Positions 1 through 9,327 of a DNA stretch of 64,000 nt are shown here, one piece after another. The first letter of the stretch is position 1; each line of letters opens with the position of its first letter. A program made the position numbers and the translations under genes. Source of the DNA: an uncultured Schlesneria sp. (lineage in GTDB: Bacteria > Planctomycetota > Planctomycetia > Planctomycetales > Planctomycetaceae); contig CAIQIR010000068.1 of the NCBI GenBank assembly GCA_903871875.1, forward strand, positions 62,001-126,000, read 5' to 3'. The notes beneath the pieces were generated by a model. That model was not told the origin of the DNA. It saw only the letters and a list, made by a program, of their open reading frames with translations, and searched no databases.

Positions 1-1
1 C

Positions 2-802
2 TACGGTTACCTGAAGCTGAACGTCGACTTCAACCAGACGTCATCCTCTGCAGAATCCAGTCTGCCCGGGACCCTTCCGCCGGGATACACGTTAAATGAT
101 GATCTGCGTGGGTTGAGACTGGGAAGTCGTTTGGATTTGCAGCGAGTTTTGGGGCGTCCTCAGATCGGTGAAGGGACGGCGCTTGTTCGTGATTGGGCGA
201 AGCATCAGGCGCAAGCTTTGGATGTGCTGGGAGCTGCTTCAACCTGGAAATCGTTCTCGATTGAAGAGGAATCGCCCGCTCTACTCGCACGATATGGAGA
301 CAACCGACTTGGGAGAAGTTGTCTGGTGGCTCGGCGATTGGTGGAGGCTGGGGTCTCGCTGGTCACCGTGATTTTTGGGGGCTGGGATACCCACTCACAC
401 CACCTCGAGCATACTCGTGATCGCTTATTGCCGCCGTTGAATCTGGCGTTCAGTGCGTTGCTCGATGACTTGGCCGATCGAGGGCTTTTGGAAACGACCT
501 TGGTTGCCTGGACGGGCGAGTTCGGTCGTACGCCCATGATTAACGGGAATAATCCGCCCGGCCGCGATCATTGGGCCAGCGTTTACAGCACGGTTTTGGC
601 CGGTGGGGGTGTGCGTGGTGGCCAAGTTTACGGCAAAAGCGACAAGCTGGCCGCAGAGCCGGTAGACAATCCGGTTCCTGTCGCGGATTTTGTCGCGACA
701 ATTTACCACGCCTTGGGATACGACGTGGATACGACCGTGGTCGACCCGTTCAACCGCCCTCACCATATTCTCGCGGGCCGACCGGTCTTGAGTCTGTTCT
801 GA
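2..802 (+). CDS. DUF1501 family protein, C-terminal part (5' end outside window)
   Basis: The frame is open from base 2 of the window, so only the last ~266 residues are visible and the start is missing. The sequence has the DUF1501 hallmarks: a WDTH motif (GGWDTHSHH), then LLDDL, then the TGEFGRTP block and GRDHW, ending with the VADFVATIYHALG region. DUF1501 proteins share an alkaline-phosphatase/sulfatase-like fold and are abundant in planctomycetes, where they usually follow a DUF1549/DUF1553 cytochrome-like gene. That partner would lie left of the window and cannot be seen. The biochemical role is not established. It ends 17 bp before a small membrane protein gene on the same strand. Confidence 0.88.
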   Translation, partial: YGYLKLNVDFNQTSSSAESSLPGTLPPGYTLNDDLRGLRLGSRLDLQRVLGRPQIGEGTALVRDWAKHQAQALDVLGAASTWKSFSIEEESPALLARYGDNRLGRSCLVARRLVEAGVSLVTVIFGGWDTHSHHLEHTRDRLLPPLNLAFSALLDDLADRGLLETTLVAWTGEFGRTPMINGNNPPGRDHWASVYSTVLAGGGVRGGQVYGKSDKLAAEPVDNPVPVADFVATIYHALGYDVDTTVVDPFNRPHHILAGRPVLSLF

Positions 803-819
803 AAAATAGAGGTGGCGTC

Positions 820-1083
820 ATGGGAGACATCAAAGACAAGCGGTTGCTCTATGCGAAGGCAGGATTGTTCGTGTTTTTGGGAGTTTTCGCGACGGCTCTG
901 ATCCTGATCGAGCATCCGCAACTGCGATTGGCGTTTCTGCTGGGAATCGCCATTTGGTCATTCAGTCGCGCGTACTATTTTGCTTTTTACGTGCTTCAAC
1001 ATTACGTTGATCCCAACTTCCGCTTTGCCGGCCTGACGTCGGTGGCCACGTATTTGTGGCGCGAGCGAAACCGCCGTCTCTGA
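820..1083 (+). CDS. small membrane protein, unknown function
   Basis: This 87-residue protein starts at ATG 820 with a GAGGTGG stretch just upstream. An in-frame reading could begin earlier, but it would overlap the DUF1501 gene by over 200 bp, so the short start is chosen. It contains two hydrophobic segments, roughly residues 12-28 (LFVFLGVFATALILI) and 34-55 (LAFLLGIAIWSFSRAYYFAFY), and a basic C-terminus. This suggests a two-pass inner-membrane protein with both ends in the cytoplasm. The 17-bp gap to the DUF1501 gene suggests co-transcription. I do not recognise a family. Confidence 0.7.
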   Translation: MGDIKDKRLLYAKAGLFVFLGVFATALILIEHPQLRLAFLLGIAIWSFSRAYYFAFYVLQHYVDPNFRFAGLTSVATYLWRERNRRL

Positions 1084-1126
1084 ACGACGGTCAAGAACGC
1101 CGATTTCGTCGAAGAAACCAAGGAAC

Positions 1127-2077
1127 ATGTCCATGCGATGCTGCTCTGTGCCGTTGATCGTCTTGACCGTTGTCGCGATCGCGATTGAGGTGGTTTCGCC
1201 ATGGTGTCTGACGGCGGCGGAAAATGTCGCCGAATCTGTGGGAAAACCTTTGATCTTGCACACGCGATCCCGTGTCGCGAAATCTCCTTCAGCCGCTGCC
1301 TCCGACGATACTGTCAAGAATGCAATCGTCGAATGGGCCCCCCAAAAAACAGCGTTGATCATTTGCGATATGTGGGATAATCATTGGTGTCGAGGTGCTG
1401 CCGAACGCGTGAAAGAACTGGCGGAACCGATGAACAAAGTTGTCCAAGAGGCAAGATGCCGGGGAGTGTTCATCATTCATGCTCCCAGCACCACCGTCGA
1501 TTTCTACAGAGACACACCGCAGCGTCAGCGGGCTCAATCAGCCAAAATGATGAAGACAACTGCTCCGCTCTCATCGGTCGAACGCTGGGGAACGGCTTGG
1601 TGTTATCCCGATCCAAAACGTGAAAGCGACTTACCGATCGACGACACAGACATGGGTTGTGACTGCGCGACGAAATGTGAAATCGTTCCTCCGTGGACGC
1701 GACAAATTGAAACCATTGAAATCGCAGCTCCGGATGCCATTACGGACAACGGTCAGGAAACGTTCAATTTGCTGGCCGAGCGTGGTATCGACAACGTGAT
1801 CATTATGGGCGTGCACCTGAATATGTGCGTTCTCGGTCGCCCCTTTGCGATCCGCCAATTGGTGTCGCAAGGAAAGAATGTCCTGCTGATTCGAGACATG
1901 ACAGACACGATGTATTGCTCGAAGATGAAGCCCTTCGTCAATCATTTTTCTGGAACGGACCTGGTCGTGTCGCACGTGGAAAGACATTGGTGCCCGACGA
2001 TCCTGAGCACTGACATCGTGGGGGGAAATCCATTTCAGTTCCGCGAGGATAAACGGGCCACGGCCTCGTTCCGCTAG
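1127..2077 (+). CDS. exported isochorismatase-family cysteine hydrolase
   Basis: The protein has 316 residues and starts at ATG 1127 behind AAGGAA. Residues ~1-31 form a signal peptide with a cleavage-like LTAAEN end. The mature part has the isochorismatase/nicotinamidase fold. The catalytic Asp lies in IICDMWDNHWC (about residue 79) and the nucleophilic Cys in GVHLNMCVLGR (about residue 233), which matches the family GVxxNxCV motif. Family members hydrolyse amides such as nicotinamide, or vinyl ethers such as isochorismate; the substrate here cannot be read. An insert rich in Asp and Cys around residues 165-185 is unlike the compact cytoplasmic enzymes. It converges on the oxidoreductase gene at 2208. 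Confidence 0.85.
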   Translation: MSMRCCSVPLIVLTVVAIAIEVVSPWCLTAAENVAESVGKPLILHTRSRVAKSPSAAASDDTVKNAIVEWAPQKTALIICDMWDNHWCRGAAERVKELAEPMNKVVQEARCRGVFIIHAPSTTVDFYRDTPQRQRAQSAKMMKTTAPLSSVERWGTAWCYPDPKRESDLPIDDTDMGCDCATKCEIVPPWTRQIETIEIAAPDAITDNGQETFNLLAERGIDNVIIMGVHLNMCVLGRPFAIRQLVSQGKNVLLIRDMTDTMYCSKMKPFVNHFSGTDLVVSHVERHWCPTILSTDIVGGNPFQFREDKRATASFR

Positions 2078-2207
2078 TGGAACGACGAGCCGTCCTCGAG
2101 GCCAGAATGGCTGATCGAGCAGAGTGTGACGAAGAACGCACGCACACGTTCCCCGCGATCGATTGAATCGAAGCGGTGCGGCGGTTTGGGAGATCGATCG
2201 CTGAAGC

Positions 2208-3512
2208 TTAAGCCGAAGGTAATTCAAATCCCTCACGGCGTGGTCGATTCAGATACTCATTCGCCTGCTTGTCGTTAACGAACTGTTCGTGGACCGGATC
2301 CCACTGTAGCGGGCGTCCCACCGCACGTGTAATGTTGGCCAAATGGCAGACGCTGACGGAACGATGGCCAACCTCAACATCGGCGATAGGTCGCTTTCGC
2401 GAGCGGATGCAATCGAGCCAATCCTGCAGATGCCAGCGGGCCTGCCACAGCGCCAGGTTATCGCTCCACTTCCGCTCTTCTTCATCGACGTCGATTTTCT
2501 TCGTCAATTCTACTGCGATCTCAGGAGGATTGGATGCAAATTTGTTGCGATTGATCTCAAGCTTTCCCTTCTCGCAAATGAAAACTGCTCCACCCATGGG
2601 ACCATGCCCCGGCTCAATCACGTAGTTGACCTGGACGCCGTTAGCATAGCGCATTCCGACTTGTCCATTTGGCCCCGAGGACAGCGGCTGCAATTCGACC
2701 GGTCCAGTGTGATCCATTCCGAGGGCCCACTGAATCTGATCGACACCGTGCGCACCCCAGTTGGTCATTTCGCCGCCCGCAAAATCTCGCCAGCGCATCC
2801 ATCCCATCCATTGGGGATTGAATGGACGAGCCGCTGCTTGATTCAACCACATGTTCCAATCGAGTCCCTCAAGCACGGTGGCCTCGGGAAAGGGGCTTGC
2901 CGGAGAGGATTCGGGCCCTTTGTAATTGATCGCTCGCACTTCGAGGATCTTTCCGAGACCGCCGTTTCGGACCAGTTCACAGGCCACACGGTTCACTTCC
3001 ATCGAACGCTGTTGAGATCCTACCTGAAGCACTCGATCGTATCGGCGAACGGCGTTTACAAGTGCCCGACCTTCTCCGATGTAAAGGGTCAGTGGCTTTT
3101 CGGCATAAACATCTTTGCTCGCCTGACAGGCGTGAATGCAGGGAAGAACTCGCTGAAATTCGCCAGTCGCCACAATCACGGCATCAATGTCTTTCCGGTC
3201 GAGCAATCGTCGATAGTCTTGATAGACCGGCCAACCGCCTTTCATCTTTTCTTTGAATGCTTCGGCTCGCGGCAGGTTACAGTCGCTCAACGCGACAATT
3301 TTCGCGGTTTCGGGCAATTGCTGTAACAGCAACGAAGCACGACCACCGACGCCAATCGCGCCAATGGTGATCTGCTCGTTGGTGCTCGATTGTCCCCACC
3401 CACGACGCGGAACGATCAAAGTTGAGCCGATTGTTCCCGCGCCCAATGTACCGAGTGACGTTGCGAGAAACTCGCGACGGTTCGCGAGAGGCGGTGATTG
3501 AGTTTTTTTCAT
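2208..3512 (-). CDS. Gfo/Idh/MocA family oxidoreductase with twin-arginine signal
   Basis: This 434-residue protein starts at ATG 3512 with AAGGAAG about 9 bp upstream. The N-terminus carries a twin-arginine (Tat) signal, NRREFLATSLG followed by a hydrophobic stretch, implying export in folded form with bound cofactor. Next comes a Rossmann fold for NAD(P) (IGAIGVGGRASLL) and the EKPLTLY block, whose Lys is the usual catalytic residue of the family. The C-terminal half has the substrate-binding beta-sheet domain. Secreted Gfo/Idh/MocA proteins are greatly expanded in planctomycetes and are thought to act on sugars or inositols. The substrate here is unknown. It is convergent with the isochorismatase-fold gene and divergent from folP. 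Confidence 0.9.
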   Translation of the reverse strand: MKKTQSPPLANRREFLATSLGTLGAGTIGSTLIVPRRGWGQSSTNEQITIGAIGVGGRASLLLQQLPETAKIVALSDCNLPRAEAFKEKMKGGWPVYQDYRRLLDRKDIDAVIVATGEFQRVLPCIHACQASKDVYAEKPLTLYIGEGRALVNAVRRYDRVLQVGSQQRSMEVNRVACELVRNGGLGKILEVRAINYKGPESSPASPFPEATVLEGLDWNMWLNQAAARPFNPQWMGWMRWRDFAGGEMTNWGAHGVDQIQWALGMDHTGPVELQPLSSGPNGQVGMRYANGVQVNYVIEPGHGPMGGAVFICEKGKLEINRNKFASNPPEIAVELTKKIDVDEEERKWSDNLALWQARWHLQDWLDCIRSRKRPIADVEVGHRSVSVCHLANITRAVGRPLQWDPVHEQFVNDKQANEYLNRPRREGFELPSA

Positions 3513-3647
3513 GGAGGCTGGCTTCCTTGATGTGGTGTGTCACAATTGCGGTGAATCATAATCACCTGGACCACAACCGTCTAACGGGATCGCTGATTCC
3601 ACTACCGCCGTGTAGGGCCAAAACACCTGTTGAAAGGTCAATGAGTC

Positions 3648-4505
3648 GTGCTGCAGAACGACGGTCGCCGTATCTGGACATTTCCCGGTTTTCATCACGA
3701 ATCTGGTGAACGCCCGTTGATCATGGGGATCATCAATGTGACTCCCGACAGTTTCTCGGATGGGGGCCAATACCTGGTCGAAGATTTGGCCCTTGATCAG
3801 GCGCAGCGGCTGATTGCTGAAGGGGCGGACATTCTTGATATCGGCGGTGAGTCCACGCGTCCCGGCGCTGAACCTGTTTCGCTCGACGAAGAACTTCGCC
3901 GCGTGATGCCGGTCATCGAACGCCTCGCCAGTGTCACGGACATTCCAATTTCGATCGACACGTATAAATCGGAAGTTGCTCGACAGGCACTGCGAAGCGG
4001 AGCGAGAATTGTGAATGACATTTCCGGGCTGAGTTCCGATCCTCAAATGGTCAACGTTTGTCTCGATCATTCTTGCGGTGTCGTTTGCATGCACATGCAA
4101 GGAACACCGCAGACGATGCAAATCGCTCCCCATTACGAAAATGTAGTCGAGCAAATCGTCCATCACTTCGCAGAGCGACTGGAAGAGCTTGAACGAGCGG
4201 GATTATCGCGAGATTGCCTTGCGATCGATCCAGGCATCGGGTTCGGCAAGACGGCTCAGCACAACTTAGAGATCCTTGCAAACATTGGCCAATTTCATCA
4301 ACTGGGGCGTCCCGTGTTGATTGGTCATTCGCGAAAGCGTTTCCTGCAGAAGGTTTTGGGCCGGCCGCTGGACGAACGCTCGTTTGGCACTGTAGGTGTC
4401 TCGATTGCACTCGCCGAGCAAGGCGTGGATATCTTGCGAGTTCACGATGTCGCCGCGAATCGCGATGCCATCACGGCCTGGCACGCGATTCGCCACCGAC
4501 ATTGA
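3648..4505 (+). CDS. folP: dihydropteroate synthase
   Basis: The enzyme condenses p-aminobenzoate with dihydropterin pyrophosphate to form dihydropteroate in folate synthesis. The 285-residue product begins at GTG 3648, since no ATG fits before the conserved core. Both family signatures are present: MGIINVTPDSFSDGG near residue 27 and DIGGESTRPGA near residue 64. ISIDTYK, RIVNDISGL and GHSRKRFL follow, all of which line the pterin or sulfonamide site. The C-terminal GVDILRVHDV closes the TIM barrel. Length is normal. The gene ends 13 bp from the stop of the convergent giant repeat gene. No other folate genes are adjacent. Confidence 0.95.
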   Translation: MLQNDGRRIWTFPGFHHESGERPLIMGIINVTPDSFSDGGQYLVEDLALDQAQRLIAEGADILDIGGESTRPGAEPVSLDEELRRVMPVIERLASVTDIPISIDTYKSEVARQALRSGARIVNDISGLSSDPQMVNVCLDHSCGVVCMHMQGTPQTMQIAPHYENVVEQIVHHFAERLEELERAGLSRDCLAIDPGIGFGKTAQHNLEILANIGQFHQLGRPVLIGHSRKRFLQKVLGRPLDERSFGTVGVSIALAEQGVDILRVHDVAANRDAITAWHAIRHRH

Positions 4506-4518
4506 TTCTCGCTGGCGA

Positions 4519-7500
4519 TCAATTGAACGTAATTGTGCTGGTCAAATCGTTACTCGTGATGCCGGATTCACCCGTGGCTTGATAGGTTACAACGCGCGTT
4601 GTTTTCGTTGGGCTGCTGCTGGTGTTGTGATAGGTCACCAGTCGGAGTGCGGCTTGATACTGTGCAACTGTGGCAAGACTATTGCCGCTTGATGTCAGCG
4701 TCAGAGTTCCAGAGGCGACGTTAAAGACGGCGACAATATTGCCCGTCGACGCGTTACCGACAAAGCCGAGCACGTCCTGGCCCACCACGTAGTTCGAGGA
4801 AATCTGAACGGTGGCGGAATTCAGGGTGTTGCCGATCGTGGAACTCGCCGCGATGGTCACTCCTGTATTGATCGGAGCGGCCATTTGACCTGTCGAGTAG
4901 GTCAGATTGCTGGTTCCGGACAATGTCAGAACTTGCGGGAAATTGATGGTTGTTGTCACCACATTGCTCAGTGCAGAACCGTCCGAGACTTGGAAGCTCA
5001 CCACTCGAGGATTCAGTTGAGGCATGAACGGAGACGAGACTGTGTTCTGGTAGGCCACCGCCCGGAGTGCAGCTTGGTACTGGGCAACGGTGTCCTGGAT
5101 GCTTCCGGCTGCCGTCAAGGTCATGACTCCGGTTGCCGAGTTGAAGGTTCCGACGATATCACCCGTCTGCGCGTTGGGAGTGAAGATCAGGACATCCTGA
5201 TTCGAGTTGTAGTTTGTCGAGATTCGGACCGTTGCCGAGGCCAACCGCAAGTTATTGGCGTCGCTGGCCATGATGGCCGAGTTGACAATCGTTGCGGCCT
5301 GGCCAGTTGAGTACTGAATCGAAGTGATCGAGGATGCCAACACCGGTGCTTGATTGAAGGTGATTGTATTCATCAGTGTATTGCTGGAGAGCATGCCATC
5401 GTTCACTTGAACCACAACCGAGCGATTCAATGTTGACGGGACACCGCTGGAGTTGGAGTACGTCACGAGTCGAAGTGCTGCCTGGAATTGGGCGACAGTC
5501 GCTGTGGCTCCGTTCGATGTCAGGGTCAGGATCCCAGTAGTCGAATTGAAATTACCGGTGATATTCCCGGTGTTTGTTGATCCGTGGAAGTTCAGATTGT
5601 CCTGGCCGGTGACATAATTTGTCGTGAGCCGGATTGTGGCAAAGGCCAACGTGGCGCTGTCGAGGTCCGTGACGACAATCGTCGGATTGACGCTGATCGG
5701 GCTTTGATTCACGGTGTAGGCCACCGTTCCGGCACCCGAAAGGATCGGAGCATCGTCAATTGGCGTGTCGACGATATCTTGTGCTGTCTTGTCCTGGAGC
5801 TCAGATGGCTGTCCCCATAACCAATTGGGGCCCGCACCGCCGTAGATCAAATCGGGCGCCGCGTCGTTATGTACGGTTACATCTGCAATGAGCTTGTTCG
5901 AACCATTCAGTCCGCCACCCGTTCGCAGGTCGCTCACTCGAACGGCCAATGAATCCGTTGAAGCCCATTCAGCCAGGATCGAATTGAGTGCGACAAAGTT
6001 CGTATCGTAATCGGTGTAACCCCCAATCACGATATCCTGTGCGGCACCGCCCTTGACGGTGTCGGATCCCAAACCACCGATCAGTAAGCTGCGTCCGCTG
6101 CCTCCCATAATCGTGTCAGAGCCTGCCCCGCCGACCAGGATGTTACCCTGCGAACTGCCTGTCAAGCTGTTCACGCTGCTGCCACCGTGGACGTTCTGGA
6201 CGTTGCCAACATGGCCGATGTTGTTGGCCGTACCCGTCGCCAGATTCACGGTGATATTGACTGAGAGCGCGCCGTAATCCAGCCAATCTCCCGTTGCGAT
6301 TGTTTCCGGTGACGCACCATTGACGTTGCCCGAGACAGAACCGCCGCCGGCGAAGCTGAAGACGTCTACATTCGTGCCGCCCGTCAAGTTTTCAATGCTG
6401 CTGAAGTTGAATTTGTTATTGATATTTCCCGAATTCGCACCGGTGATGGTCCATGTATTGAACGTGTTGTCTGCGATCAATGTGTCGTTCGTAGAACCGC
6501 TGCCGATCAAGTTGCCGATCGATGCGAACGTTCCCCCGATTGACGTCGAGGTGTTCGAAAAGAGATTGGTCGTGATGGCAGTGCTTCGAGTTGAGTAATC
6601 AAGTGTATTCGTTCCTCCCTGGCCGTTCACATTGCCCGAAACAGAGCCAGCGGATTCGAATCGGAACGTGTCATTCAACGAACCGCCTTGCAAATTGGCG
6701 ATTCCCTGGAAGTTCGTAGTGGTGTAGGGACTGGTGACGACACCTGAATTGGTCCCCGTGATGTCCCACAGATTGACGTAATTGTTGCCGATCAACAAAT
6801 CGGAACCGAGGTTGCTGCCAATGATTAGGCTGATGCTGCTAAAGGTCTTGCCAATTGCGGTCGAGGTGTTGGTTTGCAAGTTGGTTACGATTCCGGCCGT
6901 CCGGTGAGAATAATCCAATGTATTGGATCCTGTTCCGCCGACGATGCTACCCGACACGAATCCAGTGGGGCTGAAAACGAACGAATCATTCAGCGAACCA
7001 CCGGTCAGGTTCTTGATACCTGTGAAGAAGGTCGTTCCGTTGACGTTACCGGAATTTCCGCCAGTGATGTTCCATGTATTTGCGGTGTTTGCGCCAATCA
7101 AGAGGTCATCGGCGCCACTGCTGCCAATGAAGCTTTGGATTGCCGTGAAACCACCACCAATCGATGTCGCGGCACCCGTTTGCAGATTAATCACGGCTCC
7201 GTTGGTCCGTTGGGAATAATCGACCGTGTTCGACCCCAGTCCCCCATTGATGACTCCCGATACGAATCCGGGAGTCAGAAGTCGGAAGGTGTCATTTAAC
7301 GTTCCGCCGGTCAGGTTCTGAAAACCGGTGAAGGAGAATGTGTTGTTGATATTTCCCGAGTTGGCTCCGGTAATTGTCCAGATGTTGTTCGTGTTGGCTC
7401 CGACCAGCGTATCACTGCCGATGCTGCTGCCGATGATGTTCTGGAACCCCGAGAAGGTGCCTCCGATTCCGGATACGGTATTCGTTTGAAGATTCACGGT

Positions 7501-9327
7501 GATCGGATTCGCGTCTGCAGAAAAATCGAGTGTATTCGTACCGGCGCCGCCGCTGATAATGCCTGCGACGGATCCCCCGGTCACGAATGCAAAGGTGTCG
7601 TTGCCGGTGCCACCGTATAGATTCTCAATTGCGCTGAACGAAATGGTTGTTGCGCCGTAGGTAACGCTGCCTGCGTTCGTACCATTGATGGTCCAGGTGC
7701 TGGTGCCGTTATTGCCAATCAGCGAGTCGCCACCAAGAGTTGAACCAACGATATTGGTGATTCCGTTGAACCCATTGCCAATCGCCGTCGCACTGTTGGT
7801 CTGAAGATTTGCGACAATGGAGGCGGTGCGGTTGGAGTAGTCGAGGGTGTTGCTGCCTGTCCCGCCGCTGAGGGTTCCGGCGACGACGCCAGTCGCTCCC
7901 ATCACGAACGAATCATTCGATGTTCCGCCTGTCAGATTCTGGAAGCCGCTGTAAAGCAATCCGTTCACATTACCTGCGTCACGGCTGGTGATATTCCAGG
8001 TATTGACCACGTTGGCGCCGATGATCACACCGTTGGCCAAGTCATTACCAACAATGCTTTGGATCCCGGAGAATCCGCCGTTGATCCCTGTGGCAATGGT
8101 GGTTTGAAGATTGACGCTGATCGAATCTGTTCGTAACGAATAGTCCAGGGTATTTGTCCCTGCGCCGCCGTCGACCGTCCCCGAGACGAAGGCCCCATCG
8201 GCGAATTGGAATGTGTCGTTCATTGTTCCGCCCATCAGGTCGGCGAATCCCTGGAAGCTCATCGACGTAAAGGCGCTGGTCACGGTACCGGCATTCGCCG
8301 AGGTGATATTCCAGAGGTTGGTGTAATTGTTGGCGATCAGCAGGTCGTCTCCGAGATTGCTGCCAATAATGGTTCCGATTTGATCGAACGTGCTTCCGAT
8401 TGCCGTGGCTTCGTTGGCTTGAAGATTCGCCACGATTCCGGTGGTGCGGTTGGAGTAATCGAGTGTATTGCTTCCCAATCCACCGCTGATGGAACCCTCA
8501 ACAAAACCCGCTGCACCAAACACGAACGTGTCGTTTCCCGACCCGCCGACCAGGTTTTCAACGCCCGTGAAAAAGAATTGGCCATTGATGTCGCCGGAAT
8601 CTCCGCCGTCAATGTGCCAGGTGTTGTCAGTATTAGCCGAGATCAATGTGTCCGTCGTGTCGAAGCTGCCATGAAAATCGGTGATCGAGACGTTGACGAA
8701 ACCAGTGCCGATGTCCGTTGCGGTACTATTGGCCAGATTGACGACGGCCCCCACAATAAGATTCGAATAGTCGAGCGCGTTCAGGCCGCCTCCGCCGTCG
8801 ATCGACCCTTGTACGTAACCACCTTGGAAGACGAAATCGTCGTTGTAGCCGCCACCGACCAGGCTTTGAATATTGGTGAAGCTGTTGCCATTCAGTGTTC
8901 CGGAATTGGCCCCGGTGATATCCCATTCGTTGGCTTGATTTGGCGAAATCAAGGTATTTGTTCCGCTACCACCGTCGACGGTTAGCGTTGTGCCCACCGA
9001 AAGACCGCCGATCGTGATCGAGTCGTCGCCGGTTCCGCCCACGATTTGGACCGCATTGATCGTGTTCACGGAATTGCTGAAGGTGGTGACCCCGTTCTCG
9101 GTAACCGTCGCGCCGGTCGAGTCTTGGGTGACGACAATGGCATCGCCTCCGTTGGATCCGCTGACTTGTAGGGTTGTTCCGCTGAGTGTCGCCGTCAACA
9201 TCCGACGGTATTCCAGCACCTCAACTGCGGTGGATGCTGTGGGTGGCGTGCCCGCTGTTCGGCGTCGAGGGAGAAATTTGCGGTTGCCCAATTTCTGCCA
9301 TTCGCGAAACAGGTCGAGAATTCCCAT
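4519..9327 (-). CDS. giant cell-surface/secreted repeat protein (RTX-like and cadherin-like repeats)
   Basis: This ~1602-residue protein is read from ATG 9327, which has AGAGGAAG 6 bp upstream; an in-frame TTG/ATG pair at 9354-9357 lacks such a site. The N-terminus carries basic residues and a LEYRRML motif near residue 38, close to the LEPRxLL-type sorting motif of planctomycete giant proteins. A short lead-in unit is followed by eight units of ~102 residues with the pattern NTLDYS, NLQT, IGSN, W.ITG.NSG, NLTGG..NDTF.F (roughly bases 8790 down to 6310). Glycine/aspartate-rich RTX-like nonapeptides (GGAGSDTI, GGLGSDTV; about 6170-6010) suggest calcium binding. The C-terminus has three ~130-residue beta-sandwich units, each with TTNY/STNY/SSNY, GNI, TLTS and VAQ.QAALR. 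No membrane anchor is visible. The role is probably in the cell envelope or adhesion, which is inferred. Confidence 0.85.
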   Translation of the reverse strand: MGILDLFREWQKLGNRKFLPRRRTAGTPPTASTAVEVLEYRRMLTATLSGTTLQVSGSNGGDAIVVTQDSTGATVTENGVTTFSNSVNTINAVQIVGGTGDDSITIGGLSVGTTLTVDGGSGTNTLISPNQANEWDITGANSGTLNGNSFTNIQSLVGGGYNDDFVFQGGYVQGSIDGGGGLNALDYSNLIVGAVVNLANSTATDIGTGFVNVSITDFHGSFDTTDTLISANTDNTWHIDGGDSGDINGQFFFTGVENLVGGSGNDTFVFGAAGFVEGSISGGLGSNTLDYSNRTTGIVANLQANEATAIGSTFDQIGTIIGSNLGDDLLIANNYTNLWNITSANAGTVTSAFTSMSFQGFADLMGGTMNDTFQFADGAFVSGTVDGGAGTNTLDYSLRTDSISVNLQTTIATGINGGFSGIQSIVGNDLANGVIIGANVVNTWNITSRDAGNVNGLLYSGFQNLTGGTSNDSFVMGATGVVAGTLSGGTGSNTLDYSNRTASIVANLQTNSATAIGNGFNGITNIVGSTLGGDSLIGNNGTSTWTINGTNAGSVTYGATTISFSAIENLYGGTGNDTFAFVTGGSVAGIISGGAGTNTLDFSADANPITVNLQTNTVSGIGGTFSGFQNIIGSSIGSDTLVGANTNNIWTITGANSGNINNTFSFTGFQNLTGGTLNDTFRLLTPGFVSGVINGGLGSNTVDYSQRTNGAVINLQTGAATSIGGGFTAIQSFIGSSGADDLLIGANTANTWNITGGNSGNVNGTTFFTGIKNLTGGSLNDSFVFSPTGFVSGSIVGGTGSNTLDYSHRTAGIVTNLQTNTSTAIGKTFSSISLIIGSNLGSDLLIGNNYVNLWDITGTNSGVVTSPYTTTNFQGIANLQGGSLNDTFRFESAGSVSGNVNGQGGTNTLDYSTRSTAITTNLFSNTSTSIGGTFASIGNLIGSGSTNDTLIADNTFNTWTITGANSGNINNKFNFSSIENLTGGTNVDVFSFAGGGSVSGNVNGASPETIATGDWLDYGALSVNITVNLATGTANNIGHVGNVQNVHGGSSVNSLTGSSQGNILVGGAGSDTIMGGSGRSLLIGGLGSDTVKGGAAQDIVIGGYTDYDTNFVALNSILAEWASTDSLAVRVSDLRTGGGLNGSNKLIADVTVHNDAAPDLIYGGAGPNWLWGQPSELQDKTAQDIVDTPIDDAPILSGAGTVAYTVNQSPISVNPTIVVTDLDSATLAFATIRLTTNYVTGQDNLNFHGSTNTGNITGNFNSTTGILTLTSNGATATVAQFQAALRLVTYSNSSGVPSTLNRSVVVQVNDGMLSSNTLMNTITFNQAPVLASSITSIQYSTGQAATIVNSAIMASDANNLRLASATVRISTNYNSNQDVLIFTPNAQTGDIVGTFNSATGVMTLTAAGSIQDTVAQYQAALRAVAYQNTVSSPFMPQLNPRVVSFQVSDGSALSNVVTTTINFPQVLTLSGTSNLTYSTGQMAAPINTGVTIAASSTIGNTLNSATVQISSNYVVGQDVLGFVGNASTGNIVAVFNVASGTLTLTSSGNSLATVAQYQAALRLVTYHNTSSSPTKTTRVVTYQATGESGITSNDLTSTITFN
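6310..8790 (-). repeat. eight ~305-bp tandem coding repeats inside the giant gene
   Basis: Translated on the reverse strand, the unit starting NTLDYSxR recurs eight times at about 305-bp spacing, with variable residues between fixed blocks (NLQT, IGSN, WxITGxNSG, LTGGxxNDTF). At DNA level the blocks are similar but not identical, so the array has diverged rather than being freshly duplicated. A partial ninth copy (WLDYG, NITVNLATG) merges into the RTX-like section. Boundaries are approximate. Confidence 0.8.

Noticed and set aside
2343-3326. 327-codon ORF on the + strand
   Set aside because: Antisense shadow of the Gfo/Idh/MocA gene, which has clear family motifs.
6310-8790. Regular ~305-bp repeats considered as a CRISPR-like or satellite array
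   Set aside because: Periodicity is far too long and is protein-coding throughout in one frame.
8206-8985. 259-codon + strand ORF over the giant repeat gene
   Set aside because: Antisense frame kept open by the repeated codons of the real reverse-strand gene; similar shadows recur with each repeat.
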